DNA from: Roseivirga sp.
Lineage (GTDB): Bacteria > Bacteroidota > Bacteroidia > Cytophagales > Cyclobacteriaceae
DNA length: 63,672 bases
NCBI GenBank assembly: GCA_029262895.1
Contig: JAJCYM010000031.1
Location: forward strand, 1-63,672
Direction: 5' to 3'
Of the stretch, positions 45,062 through 54,310 are shown one piece after another. Below the pieces are notes generated by a model, which worked only from the letters and a program-made list of their open reading frames with translations, did not search any database and was not told where the DNA came from. The translations under genes were made by a program, and so were the position numbers. The first letter of the stretch is position 1, and each line of letters starts with the position of its first letter.

Positions 45062-47663
45062 TTCTTAAGAACTTCACCGGATTGGATTTGGCCAAGCGAA
45101 TAGACTGAATAGCAATGGTAAGCATCGCTACGAAGACAGTAGCCAATGAGGCCAATACAGGAATTTGTATGTTTTGCCATATCTCTATTCTATAAGCGAA
45201 TTCTGACAACCAGCCATCTAAATAGTAGAGGCTAATAGGGATTGCAATTGTAATTGATACAATAATAATGACCATGAATTGCCGAGAGAAAAGGAGCCAT
45301 ATTTGGTTCAAGGAAGCTCCCATAACTTTTCTGATACTTACCTCTTTCATTTTTTGTTCAGCAGTGTAAGTAGCCAGAGAGAACAAACCAATACATGCCA
45401 GCACAATGGCAATGGCTCCAAATGTGGTAGCCATTTTTGATAGTCGCGTCTCTGCGACATATTGTTCGGCTAGTTTTTCATCCAGGAAATAATAGCCGAA
45501 TGGAATATTTGGTTCCGTAGCCTTCCATGCTTCAGCAAGGTCTGTCAATACCTTATCGGTTGACCCCGGATTTAGTTTGATAAAAAGGGTGCTTGTCCAA
45601 TCGACTTTATTGGCAATGACCATTGGGCTGATTTGGGTATGCAATGACCTGAAATTAAAATCTTTAACTACGCCAACTATTTTTCCGGGGAGCCATGGAT
45701 TTTCCGAATCCCGAGTCGGCATTTCAATACGCTTACCAATTCCAGAACCCCAACCAACAGCCTGCAAGAAAGCTTCATTAACAATAAAACTGCTTTCCAC
45801 ATCTGTCTTTAGTTCCTCTTTAAAAAATCGACCTTCTACAAGTTTGAGCCCTAAGGTCTCCCCATAAGCAGCATCAATAGACATAAAACGAACATTCAAG
45901 GGGCGCTCGCCACCTTCATATTGAAATGGCATTCCCCAATCTCCACCCCCTATTTGATTTGCGGTGAGGGCTACCTCTTTTACTTCCGAAAAATTTCGAA
46001 TTTGCTCGGCAAACACGTTCTTATTTCTCCATACTTCACTTGAGCCTAAGGGAACTACCACAACTTGCTCCTTGTCAAAGCCCACATCCTTATTTAACAT
46101 GTATTGGAGTTGTTTATAAACCAAAGAAGTTCCAATAATCAAGGCCACCGAGATAATGAATTGAAGGGTAGTAAGGGACTTTCTTAAATAATTCTTTCCC
46201 CCTAACCCTACAGCATTGTTCTTAATAAGATTTACAGGATTAAGAGACGACAATATAAAGGCCGGATAGAATCCAGATGCCAGACTGACAAGCAATGTGA
46301 CCAAGAACATAATGCCAACCAATTGAACGTCACCAAATAGGCTAAAACTTAAATCTGAATTCATCAAGCTGTTGAAACCTGGCATAAATAAATTGAAAGA
46401 AGCCATAGTTATCACAAAGACAGAAAAACAGACAATGATATTTTCGATCAAAAATTGGGCTTGCAACTGCCTTCTCCGAGCACCTATGGATTTTCTAACG
46501 CCAACTTCTTTAAATCGCTTTGCAGACCTGGCCGTTACCAAATTCACGTAATTGACTAAAGCGATGATCAAAATAAAACCGCCAATAACTCCCACAAGTC
46601 TAACTTTTCCAATCTGCGGGGTTTGGTCGGCAGTATCATCATAGAGATGGATTTCAGAAACCTGTTGTAACTCTACGTGGTTATCAAAAGGCGTTTCAGG
46701 TGTCTCGAACCTTTCCTTAAAAAATGCTGTCAATTTCGACTCTACATCACTGGCTTCAGCATCCGAATTGAGCAAGAAAAAGGTCTGATAGTTTCTGATA
46801 AACCAATCAGTCTTAAACCAACTATCATGAGAATCGAAAGACGCAATAAAATCGAATGTGAGATGACTCGGTTTTTGTTTGTCAGCCAAAACACCCGTGA
46901 CGGTGTATAATTTTTCGTTGTCAATCCTTATGACCTTCCCTATGGGATTGTCATCTCCAAAGTATTTTTTGGCCAGCCTTTCTTTGATAACGACCTGATT
47001 GGGCTCTAATAATGCAGAGGCTTTATCACCCTGAAGCAAATCAACACTAAAAAGCTTCAGAATTGAAGCATCAGCAATGATTCCACCATTTTCATAAAAA
47101 CGATTATTGTCTACCTGAAAAACTGAAGCACCATGACCTATGATTCTGGTGTAATCCTCTATTTCTGGAAACTGATCTTTTAAGGCTGGACCCCATGGGG
47201 CTGCAGATTCATTGCCTTTGCCTCCAGTTGTATTGCTTACTCCCAGCAGTCGATAAGTATCTTCAGCACGTTGCAAGTGTTTATCAAAACTTAACTCATG
47301 ACTCAAGTAAAGCACTGTTAGCACCATACATACAAATCCGATATAGAGTCCGGCAATGTTCAAGAGAGAATATCCCCTGTCCTTTAACAGGTTTCTCCGG
47401 GTAATTTTAAAGTAGTTTCTAAGCATAATAATGTTGTTTGAGTTTAACCTTTTGGTTCTTTTGATATTTGACCATCTGAGAAATCTGAAGACATCCCAGA
47501 TAAATTTCCTCCTTGCTCTTCCAGGAGGCATTTCTCCCAGTCTAACCTCAAAGAGTTCATGCACATCTCCGCTTATCTCTTCGAGAAATTCCTCTCGACA
47601 GTAAAGCTTCAAAAAGTGGTCTGCCCATTTGGGTGGCGATATATCTTCTTTTTGTCTACTCAC
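45054..47663 (-). CDS. FtsX/MacB-type permease, second of three in operon C
   Basis: An 869-residue permease. The prefix reads PPKWADHFLKLYCREEFLEE and is followed by MLRNYFKITRRNLLKDRGYS, two periplasmic domains and FtsX helices (VNLVTARSAKRFKEVGVRK; CIGLFSLATYTAEQKMKEVS), ending LAKSNPVKFLRSE. The start is a GTG at 47663, overlapping the upstream permease by 8 bases. The ATPase is not in the window. Confidence 0.92.
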   Translation of the reverse strand: MSRQKEDISPPKWADHFLKLYCREEFLEEISGDVHELFEVRLGEMPPGRARRKFIWDVFRFLRWSNIKRTKRLNSNNIIMLRNYFKITRRNLLKDRGYSLLNIAGLYIGFVCMVLTVLYLSHELSFDKHLQRAEDTYRLLGVSNTTGGKGNESAAPWGPALKDQFPEIEDYTRIIGHGASVFQVDNNRFYENGGIIADASILKLFSVDLLQGDKASALLEPNQVVIKERLAKKYFGDDNPIGKVIRIDNEKLYTVTGVLADKQKPSHLTFDFIASFDSHDSWFKTDWFIRNYQTFFLLNSDAEASDVESKLTAFFKERFETPETPFDNHVELQQVSEIHLYDDTADQTPQIGKVRLVGVIGGFILIIALVNYVNLVTARSAKRFKEVGVRKSIGARRRQLQAQFLIENIIVCFSVFVITMASFNLFMPGFNSLMNSDLSFSLFGDVQLVGIMFLVTLLVSLASGFYPAFILSSLNPVNLIKNNAVGLGGKNYLRKSLTTLQFIISVALIIGTSLVYKQLQYMLNKDVGFDKEQVVVVPLGSSEVWRNKNVFAEQIRNFSEVKEVALTANQIGGGDWGMPFQYEGGERPLNVRFMSIDAAYGETLGLKLVEGRFFKEELKTDVESSFIVNEAFLQAVGWGSGIGKRIEMPTRDSENPWLPGKIVGVVKDFNFRSLHTQISPMVIANKVDWTSTLFIKLNPGSTDKVLTDLAEAWKATEPNIPFGYYFLDEKLAEQYVAETRLSKMATTFGAIAIVLACIGLFSLATYTAEQKMKEVSIRKVMGASLNQIWLLFSRQFMVIIIVSITIAIPISLYYLDGWLSEFAYRIEIWQNIQIPVLASLATVFVAMLTIAIQSIRLAKSNPVKFLRSE

Positions 47664-50295
47664 TTCTCAGGTTTTGAGCAGGATTGATTCTTGTAATCTT
47701 GAAAGATTGAAAAGAAACTGTAAGCAATGTGATTGTCGCAGTAATCAGTCCGCCCAGAATAAATAAGACTGGGTCAAAATCAATGCGATAATTGAAATTT
47801 GATAACCATGACTCAGAAGCCAGATATGCAATTGGAATGCTAATCATCAAGGCCAAAACTGAAAGCCTCAAGAACGCCATAGAGAACTTGAGCGCTATCT
47901 CTTGCCCGGGAGCTCCCAATACCTTTCGTATGCTAATACTTCTTTTTTGCTGTTCTGCACTTAGGGTTGAAAGTGCGAACAAGCCTAAAGCTGCAATGAA
48001 AATTGCCAAGCTAGAAAATGAGCTGAACAATCTTTTTGTTCTCATTTCCGCAGCATACCTATTGTCTAATGCTTGGTCTAAGAATGTAACTTCAAAAGGA
48101 ATGGCCGTGATCACTCCTTCCCAAATCTCTTCAAGTGATTCAATAGTGGCCAAGTCAGCACCTGCTTCCAATTTAATAGACATTACACCTAAATATTGAG
48201 GGTCGGTCAATTGAATAACAAGTGGTTCAATGGCACTATGTAGGGTCATATAGTTAAAGTCTTTTATAACTCCGATGATCTTTCCCTTCTTGCCAAATTG
48301 AGCGAAGGTCTTGCCTATCGCTTCTTCAGGAGATTGTAATCCCATTTTAATGGTTGTCGACTCATTCACAACAAAAGCATCATCCATATCTGTTACCAAT
48401 GATCTGTTGAAGTCTCGACCTGCCAAAAATTCAAGTCCATAAGTCCTGGCAAATTCATGGTCTACTAAAAACCCATACATAGATGCATTTTGCATCTCCC
48501 CATCAGCTACTTCATATTCTGTATACCAGTTGCCCGCATTGTCACCTGCGGGAGTAGAACGTGTGAAGCTGATACTTTTGACTTGTGGATTACGGATAAA
48601 TTCAGAACGAATAGTCTCCATATTGGCTGCAATAGATCCATCACCTCCATGATTGAAGATCAACATCTGTTCTTTCTCAAATCCCAAGTTTTGATTTTGA
48701 AGACTAGTGAGTTGGCGATTGATCACTAAAGTACCAATGATTAGGATGGTTGAGATCACCAATTGAAAGACTACCAACACTCTCTTCAATAAAGAGCCTC
48801 CCTGTCTGCTTGCCCCGCCACTCTTCAATATGTTTATCGGTTTAAAACCTGACAACACAATTGCTGGGTAGAAACCGGCCAGAAAGCCTATAAAAAGGAT
48901 AAGAGCAGGCCAAACAGCTATAAAAGTGCCTTGAATTAAATTTTCGACCATAAGGTCTTGCCCAATCAAGGTATTAAATGATGGAAGGGCCCACAGGACT
49001 AAAAAGAATGCCAGAACAAATGATAGAAAGCTGATTAATACTGATTCGGTTAGAAATTGAGTGATCAATTGTCTTTTCACAGCCCCAACTACTTTTCTCA
49101 AGCCAATTTCCTTTGCTCGTCTTGTAGACCTAGAAATCGATAAATTCATGAAATTCACACAGGCAATAACGAGTATGAAAACAGCAATAATTGAAAATAT
49201 TTTGACAGACTGAATATCACCATTCTCTTTGGCCTCCACATCCAAATGAGACTTTAAGTGGATATCAGTAAGTTTCTGAAATTCAAATTCATATGTTTGG
49301 TTTGCACTCCGCTGGGCGTCACCAATATTGCGTTCAACAAAATCCGGCATTTTGGATTGTAGTTCTGACGGGTTATATCCTACAGGAAAGAGTAAATAGG
49401 TATAATAATCCAGAAAGAACCATTGCCCAGTATCTGACATAAAACCTTGCGATTTTCTGGTTTCCATGGAAACCAACATATTGAAATCGAAATGTGTGTT
49501 TTGAGGCACGTTCGCCATTACACCCCGCACCGAGAAGGGCTGTTCAATCCCATCAACCTTGATCAATTTGCCAAGCGCATTTTCACTGCCAAAATATTTA
49601 TTGGCCGCTTTCTCCGTAAGCACTAAACTGAAAGGCTCAGATAAAGCGGTGGCGGCATCTCCACTCAGCATTGGTATATCAAAAAATTCAAAAAATTCAG
49701 GATCAGAGTACATGGCATCCTTCTCAGCAAACACTTTGTCTCCATAGCTTAGTGTGCCATCAAAACGTGCCAATCGCGTTCGATTTAGCACTTCTGGAAA
49801 ATCGCTTACCATTCGATCACCTAGATTGGGAGGTGCGATGGCAAATTCAAAATAGCTCCCCGGAACTGTAAGATGGCTCGCAATTCTGTGGATTTGTCCT
49901 GATTTTGAATGGTATTTATCATAACTCAGCTCGTTAGTTACGTAGAGAAAAATGAGCATGAAAACGGCCATACCAACCGCCAAACCTGATATATTAATAA
50001 CCGAATAGAGCTTGCTTCTCTTGAGCCCTCTAAACGCAATTTTGATGTAATTCTTGAACATGTCGAATGAGTTTGATTGAACCTTTTTTAACCTTTTGAT
50101 ATTTGACCATCTGAGAAATCGAAAAACGTCCCAGGTAAATTTTCTTTTTGCGTAGGCAACTCCCTTGTCTTCTAAATTCACCTCGAAGATTTCATGGATA
50201 TCTCCTTCGATCTCTTCTATAAATTCCTTCTTACAATAGAGTCGCAGGAATTTTGCTGCCCATTTGGGTGGCGATATTTCATTTCTTGAATTCAT
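47656..50295 (-). CDS. FtsX/MacB-type permease, first of three in operon C
   Basis: An 879-residue permease. The prefix reads PPKWAAKFLRLYCKKEFIEE, then MFKNYIKIAFRGLKRSKLYS, with FtsX segments VNFMNLSISRSTRRAKEIGL and ALGLFALSTLSAEQQKRSIS and the end ITRINPAQNLRSE. The ATG overlaps the PadR stop codon by one base (TAATG). Together with the next two genes it forms a chain of translationally coupled permeases; the three differ clearly in sequence, so they are old duplicates. Confidence 0.92.
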   Translation of the reverse strand: MNSRNEISPPKWAAKFLRLYCKKEFIEEIEGDIHEIFEVNLEDKGVAYAKRKFTWDVFRFLRWSNIKRLKKVQSNSFDMFKNYIKIAFRGLKRSKLYSVINISGLAVGMAVFMLIFLYVTNELSYDKYHSKSGQIHRIASHLTVPGSYFEFAIAPPNLGDRMVSDFPEVLNRTRLARFDGTLSYGDKVFAEKDAMYSDPEFFEFFDIPMLSGDAATALSEPFSLVLTEKAANKYFGSENALGKLIKVDGIEQPFSVRGVMANVPQNTHFDFNMLVSMETRKSQGFMSDTGQWFFLDYYTYLLFPVGYNPSELQSKMPDFVERNIGDAQRSANQTYEFEFQKLTDIHLKSHLDVEAKENGDIQSVKIFSIIAVFILVIACVNFMNLSISRSTRRAKEIGLRKVVGAVKRQLITQFLTESVLISFLSFVLAFFLVLWALPSFNTLIGQDLMVENLIQGTFIAVWPALILFIGFLAGFYPAIVLSGFKPINILKSGGASRQGGSLLKRVLVVFQLVISTILIIGTLVINRQLTSLQNQNLGFEKEQMLIFNHGGDGSIAANMETIRSEFIRNPQVKSISFTRSTPAGDNAGNWYTEYEVADGEMQNASMYGFLVDHEFARTYGLEFLAGRDFNRSLVTDMDDAFVVNESTTIKMGLQSPEEAIGKTFAQFGKKGKIIGVIKDFNYMTLHSAIEPLVIQLTDPQYLGVMSIKLEAGADLATIESLEEIWEGVITAIPFEVTFLDQALDNRYAAEMRTKRLFSSFSSLAIFIAALGLFALSTLSAEQQKRSISIRKVLGAPGQEIALKFSMAFLRLSVLALMISIPIAYLASESWLSNFNYRIDFDPVLFILGGLITATITLLTVSFQSFKITRINPAQNLRSE

Positions 50296-50624
50296 TAATT
50301 GCCCAATGCAATATTTGGAATCCGTTCATAGAGCTTCATTCTGAGAGACTGCGCCTCGTCCAAGGCCTTTTTTCCATAGGAGGTCAGCACGAAATATCGC
50401 TTTCTCCTACCTCCTCTCTCATTAGTTGCTCCACCCATGGTGGATTTGACAAAGCCCTTTTCTTCAAGCCTTCTTAATGCAGAATGGATAGCCGAGATGT
50501 TCACTCCCCGCCCGGACTCATTTTTTATTTCGTCCATTACGGCTACTCCATAAGCTTCGTCATAGAGCGCCCCTACTGTGAGTAAAACCAGTTCCTCAAA
50601 TTCTCCGAGGTATGTACCTTTCAT
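50295..50624 (-). CDS. PadR-family regulator (operon C)
   Basis: A 109-residue winged-helix regulator (MKGTYLGEFEELVLLTVGAL; VNISAIHSALRRLEEKGFV; GGATNERGGRRKRYFVLTSYG). It is the first gene of the three-permease operon. A near-perfect inverted repeat 13 bases upstream of its start is a likely operator. Confidence 0.93.
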   Translation of the reverse strand: MKGTYLGEFEELVLLTVGALYDEAYGVAVMDEIKNESGRGVNISAIHSALRRLEEKGFVKSTMGGATNERGGRRKRYFVLTSYGKKALDEAQSLRMKLYERIPNIALGN

Positions 50625-50636
50625 AACATAGAATTT

Positions 50637-50688
50637 ATTAGTTGTACAAATATAAAAGAAATATTTAATTCATATATGTACAACTAAT
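50637..50688. promoter_or_regulatory. Probable PadR operator: 17-bp inverted repeat
   Basis: ATTAGTTGTACAAATAT (50637-50653) and ATATATGTACAACTAAT (50672-50688) are inverted copies that differ at one position, separated by 18 bases. The core TTGTACAA is itself palindromic. It lies directly before the PadR gene of operon C, where its promoter should be. Confidence 0.75.
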
Positions 50689-50857
50689 CAATAAGACTTC
50701 TGTAGTGAGTTGTCTGTTACATGAAGTGAACCATAAAATTTCAAGAGATAATATGACTGATCTTTCGGTTTTTTCTTGCATATAAATACTCCGCAAGCAA
50801 AGGAACTCTGGTACTTCCTACCTATGTTGTAGTGGTCAGTTTTAATATTTCTGCTCT

Positions 50858-51313
50858 ATGGATATTCTTGAGAAAATTGACGCCCTTAACTTATCGCTTC
50901 CTGATATCGCACCTCCAGGTGGTTCGTATGTTTCCGTCAATGTGCGTGGAATGATAGCCTATGTGGCCATTCAATTTCCCATACTCAATGGAGAATACCA
51001 ATACCAGGGACAATACGGTAACAATTTGACTTTGTCCGATGGTTATGAGGCAACAAAACTCACCGCACTGAACATCCTGGCTCAAATAGAACATTATGTG
51101 GGCTTCAACAAAATTGAAGGACTAAACCACATTGATGCCTATTATCTGGCAGCAAATGGATGGGATGAAGCACCTAAAGTGGTGAATGGCGCATCTGATT
51201 TGTTCACACAGGTTTTGGATGAAAGAGGCCGGCATACACGTGGTATTTATGGGGTGGAAAGCCTTCCAAGAAATTTCTCTGTAGGCATTACTTCGAGTTT
51301 TACCTTGAGATAG
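50858..51313 (+). CDS. RidA/YjgF-like protein
   Basis: A 151-residue cytosolic protein of the RidA/YjgF type, which hydrolyse reactive imines or enamines, or bind small ligands. The order of strands and the segment NILAQIEHYVGFNKIEGLNHIDAYY, then GASDLFTQVLDERG and GIYGVESLPRNFSVGITSSF, agree with the family. The arginine of the active-site loop appears to be retained (HTRGIYGVESLP), but the Glu of the common VEIE end is replaced (VGIT). It lies on the same strand 279 bases before the tyrosinase cluster. LodA-type oxidases make imines, so a functional link is possible. Confidence 0.82.
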   Translation: MDILEKIDALNLSLPDIAPPGGSYVSVNVRGMIAYVAIQFPILNGEYQYQGQYGNNLTLSDGYEATKLTALNILAQIEHYVGFNKIEGLNHIDAYYLAANGWDEAPKVVNGASDLFTQVLDERGRHTRGIYGVESLPRNFSVGITSSFTLR

Positions 51314-51592
51314 TTTAGCCCTTCCATATATCGCTCCGAATAACGTTGTAATAAGGTTTCTCAGTCGTGCTCCTTTTCAGCAGAACCCTCAATCGAATCA
51401 CAGATTTAAGAATTGCCTTAAATCAATGTCTGATTTCCTAAAAACTCTTTTGGGTTTTAAATATTGATTAATGATTAATACACAATTTTATATAGATATA
51501 TTTTTATATTAGTAGCACATAATTATTTAACGACACAAAACATTCAGTCTCAATCACAATAGGGTGATCAGCATTTAAACATTCACAAAATA

Positions 51593-52072
51593 ATGGAACC
51601 GAACTTTCTAACAGGCATTTGGACCTATCGCAGTTGGTACAATGACACCGACCTGGCTGCTTCTACAGACTCACTCGTATTTGGTAACGGCTATATCAGA
51701 ATAGACGAGTCGCCTCTCAACGAATTTACCGGGCTAATATATGGACCAAAAGACTCCAACAATCCTAACCCGATAGACCAGCCCTTTGGTTGGCAACTTA
51801 ATCTAAAAGGGTCAACCAACTATGGAAACCCGGTTACGATGCGCTTTCAGGGAAAAGGGGTCATCGGTGGTAATGAATGGATATACAACTATGTCGGATA
51901 CCTGGTTTTGCCCTGGCAAAACGGGATTGATCAGACACCTGCGATAGTTGGCTCTATCGTCAGGGTGATACCTCATCCGTCTGGTGAAACTGATAGCAAT
52001 GGGCAACCAGTCATACATCCTGCCGGTGTTGTGGCCTCCTGGTATGCCGCACAAATTGAGGATCAGGCCTAA
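51593..52072 (+). CDS. Uncharacterised beta-rich protein upstream of tyrosinase
   Basis: A 159-residue protein that I do not assign to a family. It has no signal peptide and no cysteine. It opens with FLTGIWTYRSWYNDTD and is made of strands with many aromatic residues (GWQLNLKGSTNYGNPVTMRF; NEWIYNYVGYLVLPW), suggesting a small beta barrel of the avidin or lipocalin kind. Its stop codon is 22 bases before the tyrosinase start, so it is first in that operon. Streptomyces tyrosinase is preceded by a copper-delivering caddie protein; the position is similar, but no sequence similarity or metal-binding cluster is evident, so that role is speculative. Confidence 0.7.
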   Translation: MEPNFLTGIWTYRSWYNDTDLAASTDSLVFGNGYIRIDESPLNEFTGLIYGPKDSNNPNPIDQPFGWQLNLKGSTNYGNPVTMRFQGKGVIGGNEWIYNYVGYLVLPWQNGIDQTPAIVGSIVRVIPHPSGETDSNGQPVIHPAGVVASWYAAQIEDQA

Positions 52073-52094
52073 TAATTACAATTAAAGAACAGGA

Positions 52095-54257
52095 ATGAAA
52101 AAGAATAAAAAACAGCAATCTGCGTACGACAAGTTCAAAACCATCATGGACAAGGCGGCCGGAAATTCCACTGCTGACTATGAAGGGCATGGCAAGTTTT
52201 GGAACACCTTATCATTAGCCGAATTACAAACCGTATCCATTTATGGAGTAAGAATGATAGCACCTGCCGAAGGTGCTTCTGCAGCCGGAACCTCTTCTTC
52301 AGTGTCAGATGATTGTTGTCACCCAAGAGAGTCCTCTCCCTCTGTAGTAGACAAAGAAGACTCGTGTTGTCACGATTCCGGCCCATCAGACGAGACAACT
52401 GATGAAGGAGATACTCAGGAAGATTCAGCGGTTGTTTATCCGGGAAGAGGAGCTGCTTCTGGCCTTGTAAAAGGATTAAAAGGTGAATTCCCTTATGATG
52501 GCTCACAATTCCCGCGTATGCCTTTTGGAGGCAACGCAGTTCCTCCCTTAGACATCATGTACATTGAAAAGTGGATTGACGCTGGTTGCCCGGAAGAGGA
52601 AATATCCACTAAAACAATTGTTGATTCTAAACTCGCCTCTTTAACTAGCGGAGAAAGTGCACATCCACCTGTTGGCAATAGCAATGTCTATAAATATCAT
52701 TCTGGAGAACTGGTTCAACGAAAAAATGCTGCCTACTTAACTAATGAAGAAAGAGCAAATCTTCGTGAAGCCATTCAACACACCATTAATCTTAACCAAT
52801 TCCCTCTTGACGTCCGGAGTTTCAATGCCTATGCCAAAATTCATGGCGATTCTTGTCAACATGGGTGGGAGCAATTTTTACCCTGGCACCGCGCCTATCT
52901 CTATGAATTTGAGCAGCAGTTGCAAGATTGGGTTCCCGGAGTAGCACTACCTTATTGGGATTGGACAATGCCCGAGTATAAAAAGGGTCTGGTACCTAAA
53001 GATGGAAAGAGTGGCATAATACCCGAAATCTATCGCTGTTGGATAAGCGAGGAGGCATTGGCCAATTTAAATGCTGAAGGCTTTGATTCTAGAATCACCC
53101 AAAAGCTTAAAAATCTCATTGGTCAAAAATACAACTCAGGAGCAGAGCTTATTTGGCTAGCAGAAGATGCAGTAGGAAGTAAAAACTGGACTCCCGAATT
53201 AAATGAAGCCCTATATGTACAACTTAAACTGACCAATCCGCTATTTCATCGTTACCGTTTTCCGGGCATGTACTATCAAACCAATCCTGATAAAAGCTAT
53301 AAAATTGGTCCTGATGGTAAGCCATTATTAATTGGTGGAGATAACCCTCTTGCCAACCCTTACCATCATCACTATCCCACAGCCGATGAGATTGAGGGTG
53401 TTTTGGAAATTAACAACTGGCCTCAATTTGGAGGGGGGCATTACGCCAATCAGTCTTTTGGCATGCTCAGTCAGAATCCTCATAATACTGGCCACATCTG
53501 GTCTGGTGGTCAAAACCCCGTGGCTGATCCTACAAAACTGAACGGGCAGGGTAACATATTGAATGGTGACATGTTCAATGATTTGGTGGCATTTTATGAC
53601 CCAATTGCCTATGGCCATCATTCTAATGTGGATCGATTGTGGTACGAATGGCAGCAACGTCACCCAAACATAAATCCGGATGATTTGACGGATATAATGG
53701 TGCCTTGGCAATATTCGGTTCAGCAGTTACTCAATATTTCCAAATTAGGTTATGAGTATGTAAAAGGATCGAAGGTCTTCGCAACCAACAATAGAGCAGC
53801 TATTACAAAATTCAAATCTGAAGACACGAGTTTACATCAAGATGTTCTGACCAATCATAGCAAGGCGGAAATCAGGCTACACAAGGTTCAGCGATCGGTT
53901 GATTCTCATCATATCCGGGTCTTCCTTAATAGCCCAGATGCGGATGCCACCACTCCTACTCAGGACAATGATCATTTTGTGGGATATATTTCCCGATTCG
54001 GTCATGGAGACTGTATTGGCGGACCGGGACATTGCGATGTTCCATCCGAAGGCAGACGGAAGTTTGATATGAGGCCGAGACACCATAATACGCCCACTAA
54101 TCATTCATTGGATGCTACCGAAAATGTAAAGAAGCTGTTAGCCACAGGCGCAAAGGACATTCATGTGAATGTTGTTGCATTGAGTTCGAATGGGCAATTG
54201 GCCGAAGGGTCAAGTCGCTTATTAATGGATGGTGTTTCTATCAATTTTATGGATTGA
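52095..54257 (+). CDS. Tyrosinase-family type-3 copper oxidase with N-terminal extension
   Basis: A 720-residue polyphenol oxidase. CuA ligands are His250, His256 and His265 (IHGDSCQHGW, FLPWHRAYL); CuB ligands are His463 and His467 (NPHNTGHIW) and His508 or 509 (YGHHSNVDRLW). Cys254 stands two residues before His256, as in fungal tyrosinases where Cys and His form a thioether. The N-terminal 180 residues contain a segment GSQFPRMPFGGN...IEKWIDAGCPEE, seen in other bacterial tyrosinases, interrupted by an acidic insert (about 70-115) with two CCH motifs (Cys74-Cys75-His76; Cys91-Cys92-His93). No signal peptide. Members oxidise phenols to quinones. Confidence 0.93.
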   Translation: MKKNKKQQSAYDKFKTIMDKAAGNSTADYEGHGKFWNTLSLAELQTVSIYGVRMIAPAEGASAAGTSSSVSDDCCHPRESSPSVVDKEDSCCHDSGPSDETTDEGDTQEDSAVVYPGRGAASGLVKGLKGEFPYDGSQFPRMPFGGNAVPPLDIMYIEKWIDAGCPEEEISTKTIVDSKLASLTSGESAHPPVGNSNVYKYHSGELVQRKNAAYLTNEERANLREAIQHTINLNQFPLDVRSFNAYAKIHGDSCQHGWEQFLPWHRAYLYEFEQQLQDWVPGVALPYWDWTMPEYKKGLVPKDGKSGIIPEIYRCWISEEALANLNAEGFDSRITQKLKNLIGQKYNSGAELIWLAEDAVGSKNWTPELNEALYVQLKLTNPLFHRYRFPGMYYQTNPDKSYKIGPDGKPLLIGGDNPLANPYHHHYPTADEIEGVLEINNWPQFGGGHYANQSFGMLSQNPHNTGHIWSGGQNPVADPTKLNGQGNILNGDMFNDLVAFYDPIAYGHHSNVDRLWYEWQQRHPNINPDDLTDIMVPWQYSVQQLLNISKLGYEYVKGSKVFATNNRAAITKFKSEDTSLHQDVLTNHSKAEIRLHKVQRSVDSHHIRVFLNSPDADATTPTQDNDHFVGYISRFGHGDCIGGPGHCDVPSEGRRKFDMRPRHHNTPTNHSLDATENVKKLLATGAKDIHVNVVALSSNGQLAEGSSRLLMDGVSINFMD

Positions 54258-54310
54258 CCAAAAGCATGTCAACAGATTAAAAACAACTTACTACACTGAA
54301 AAAAGACATT

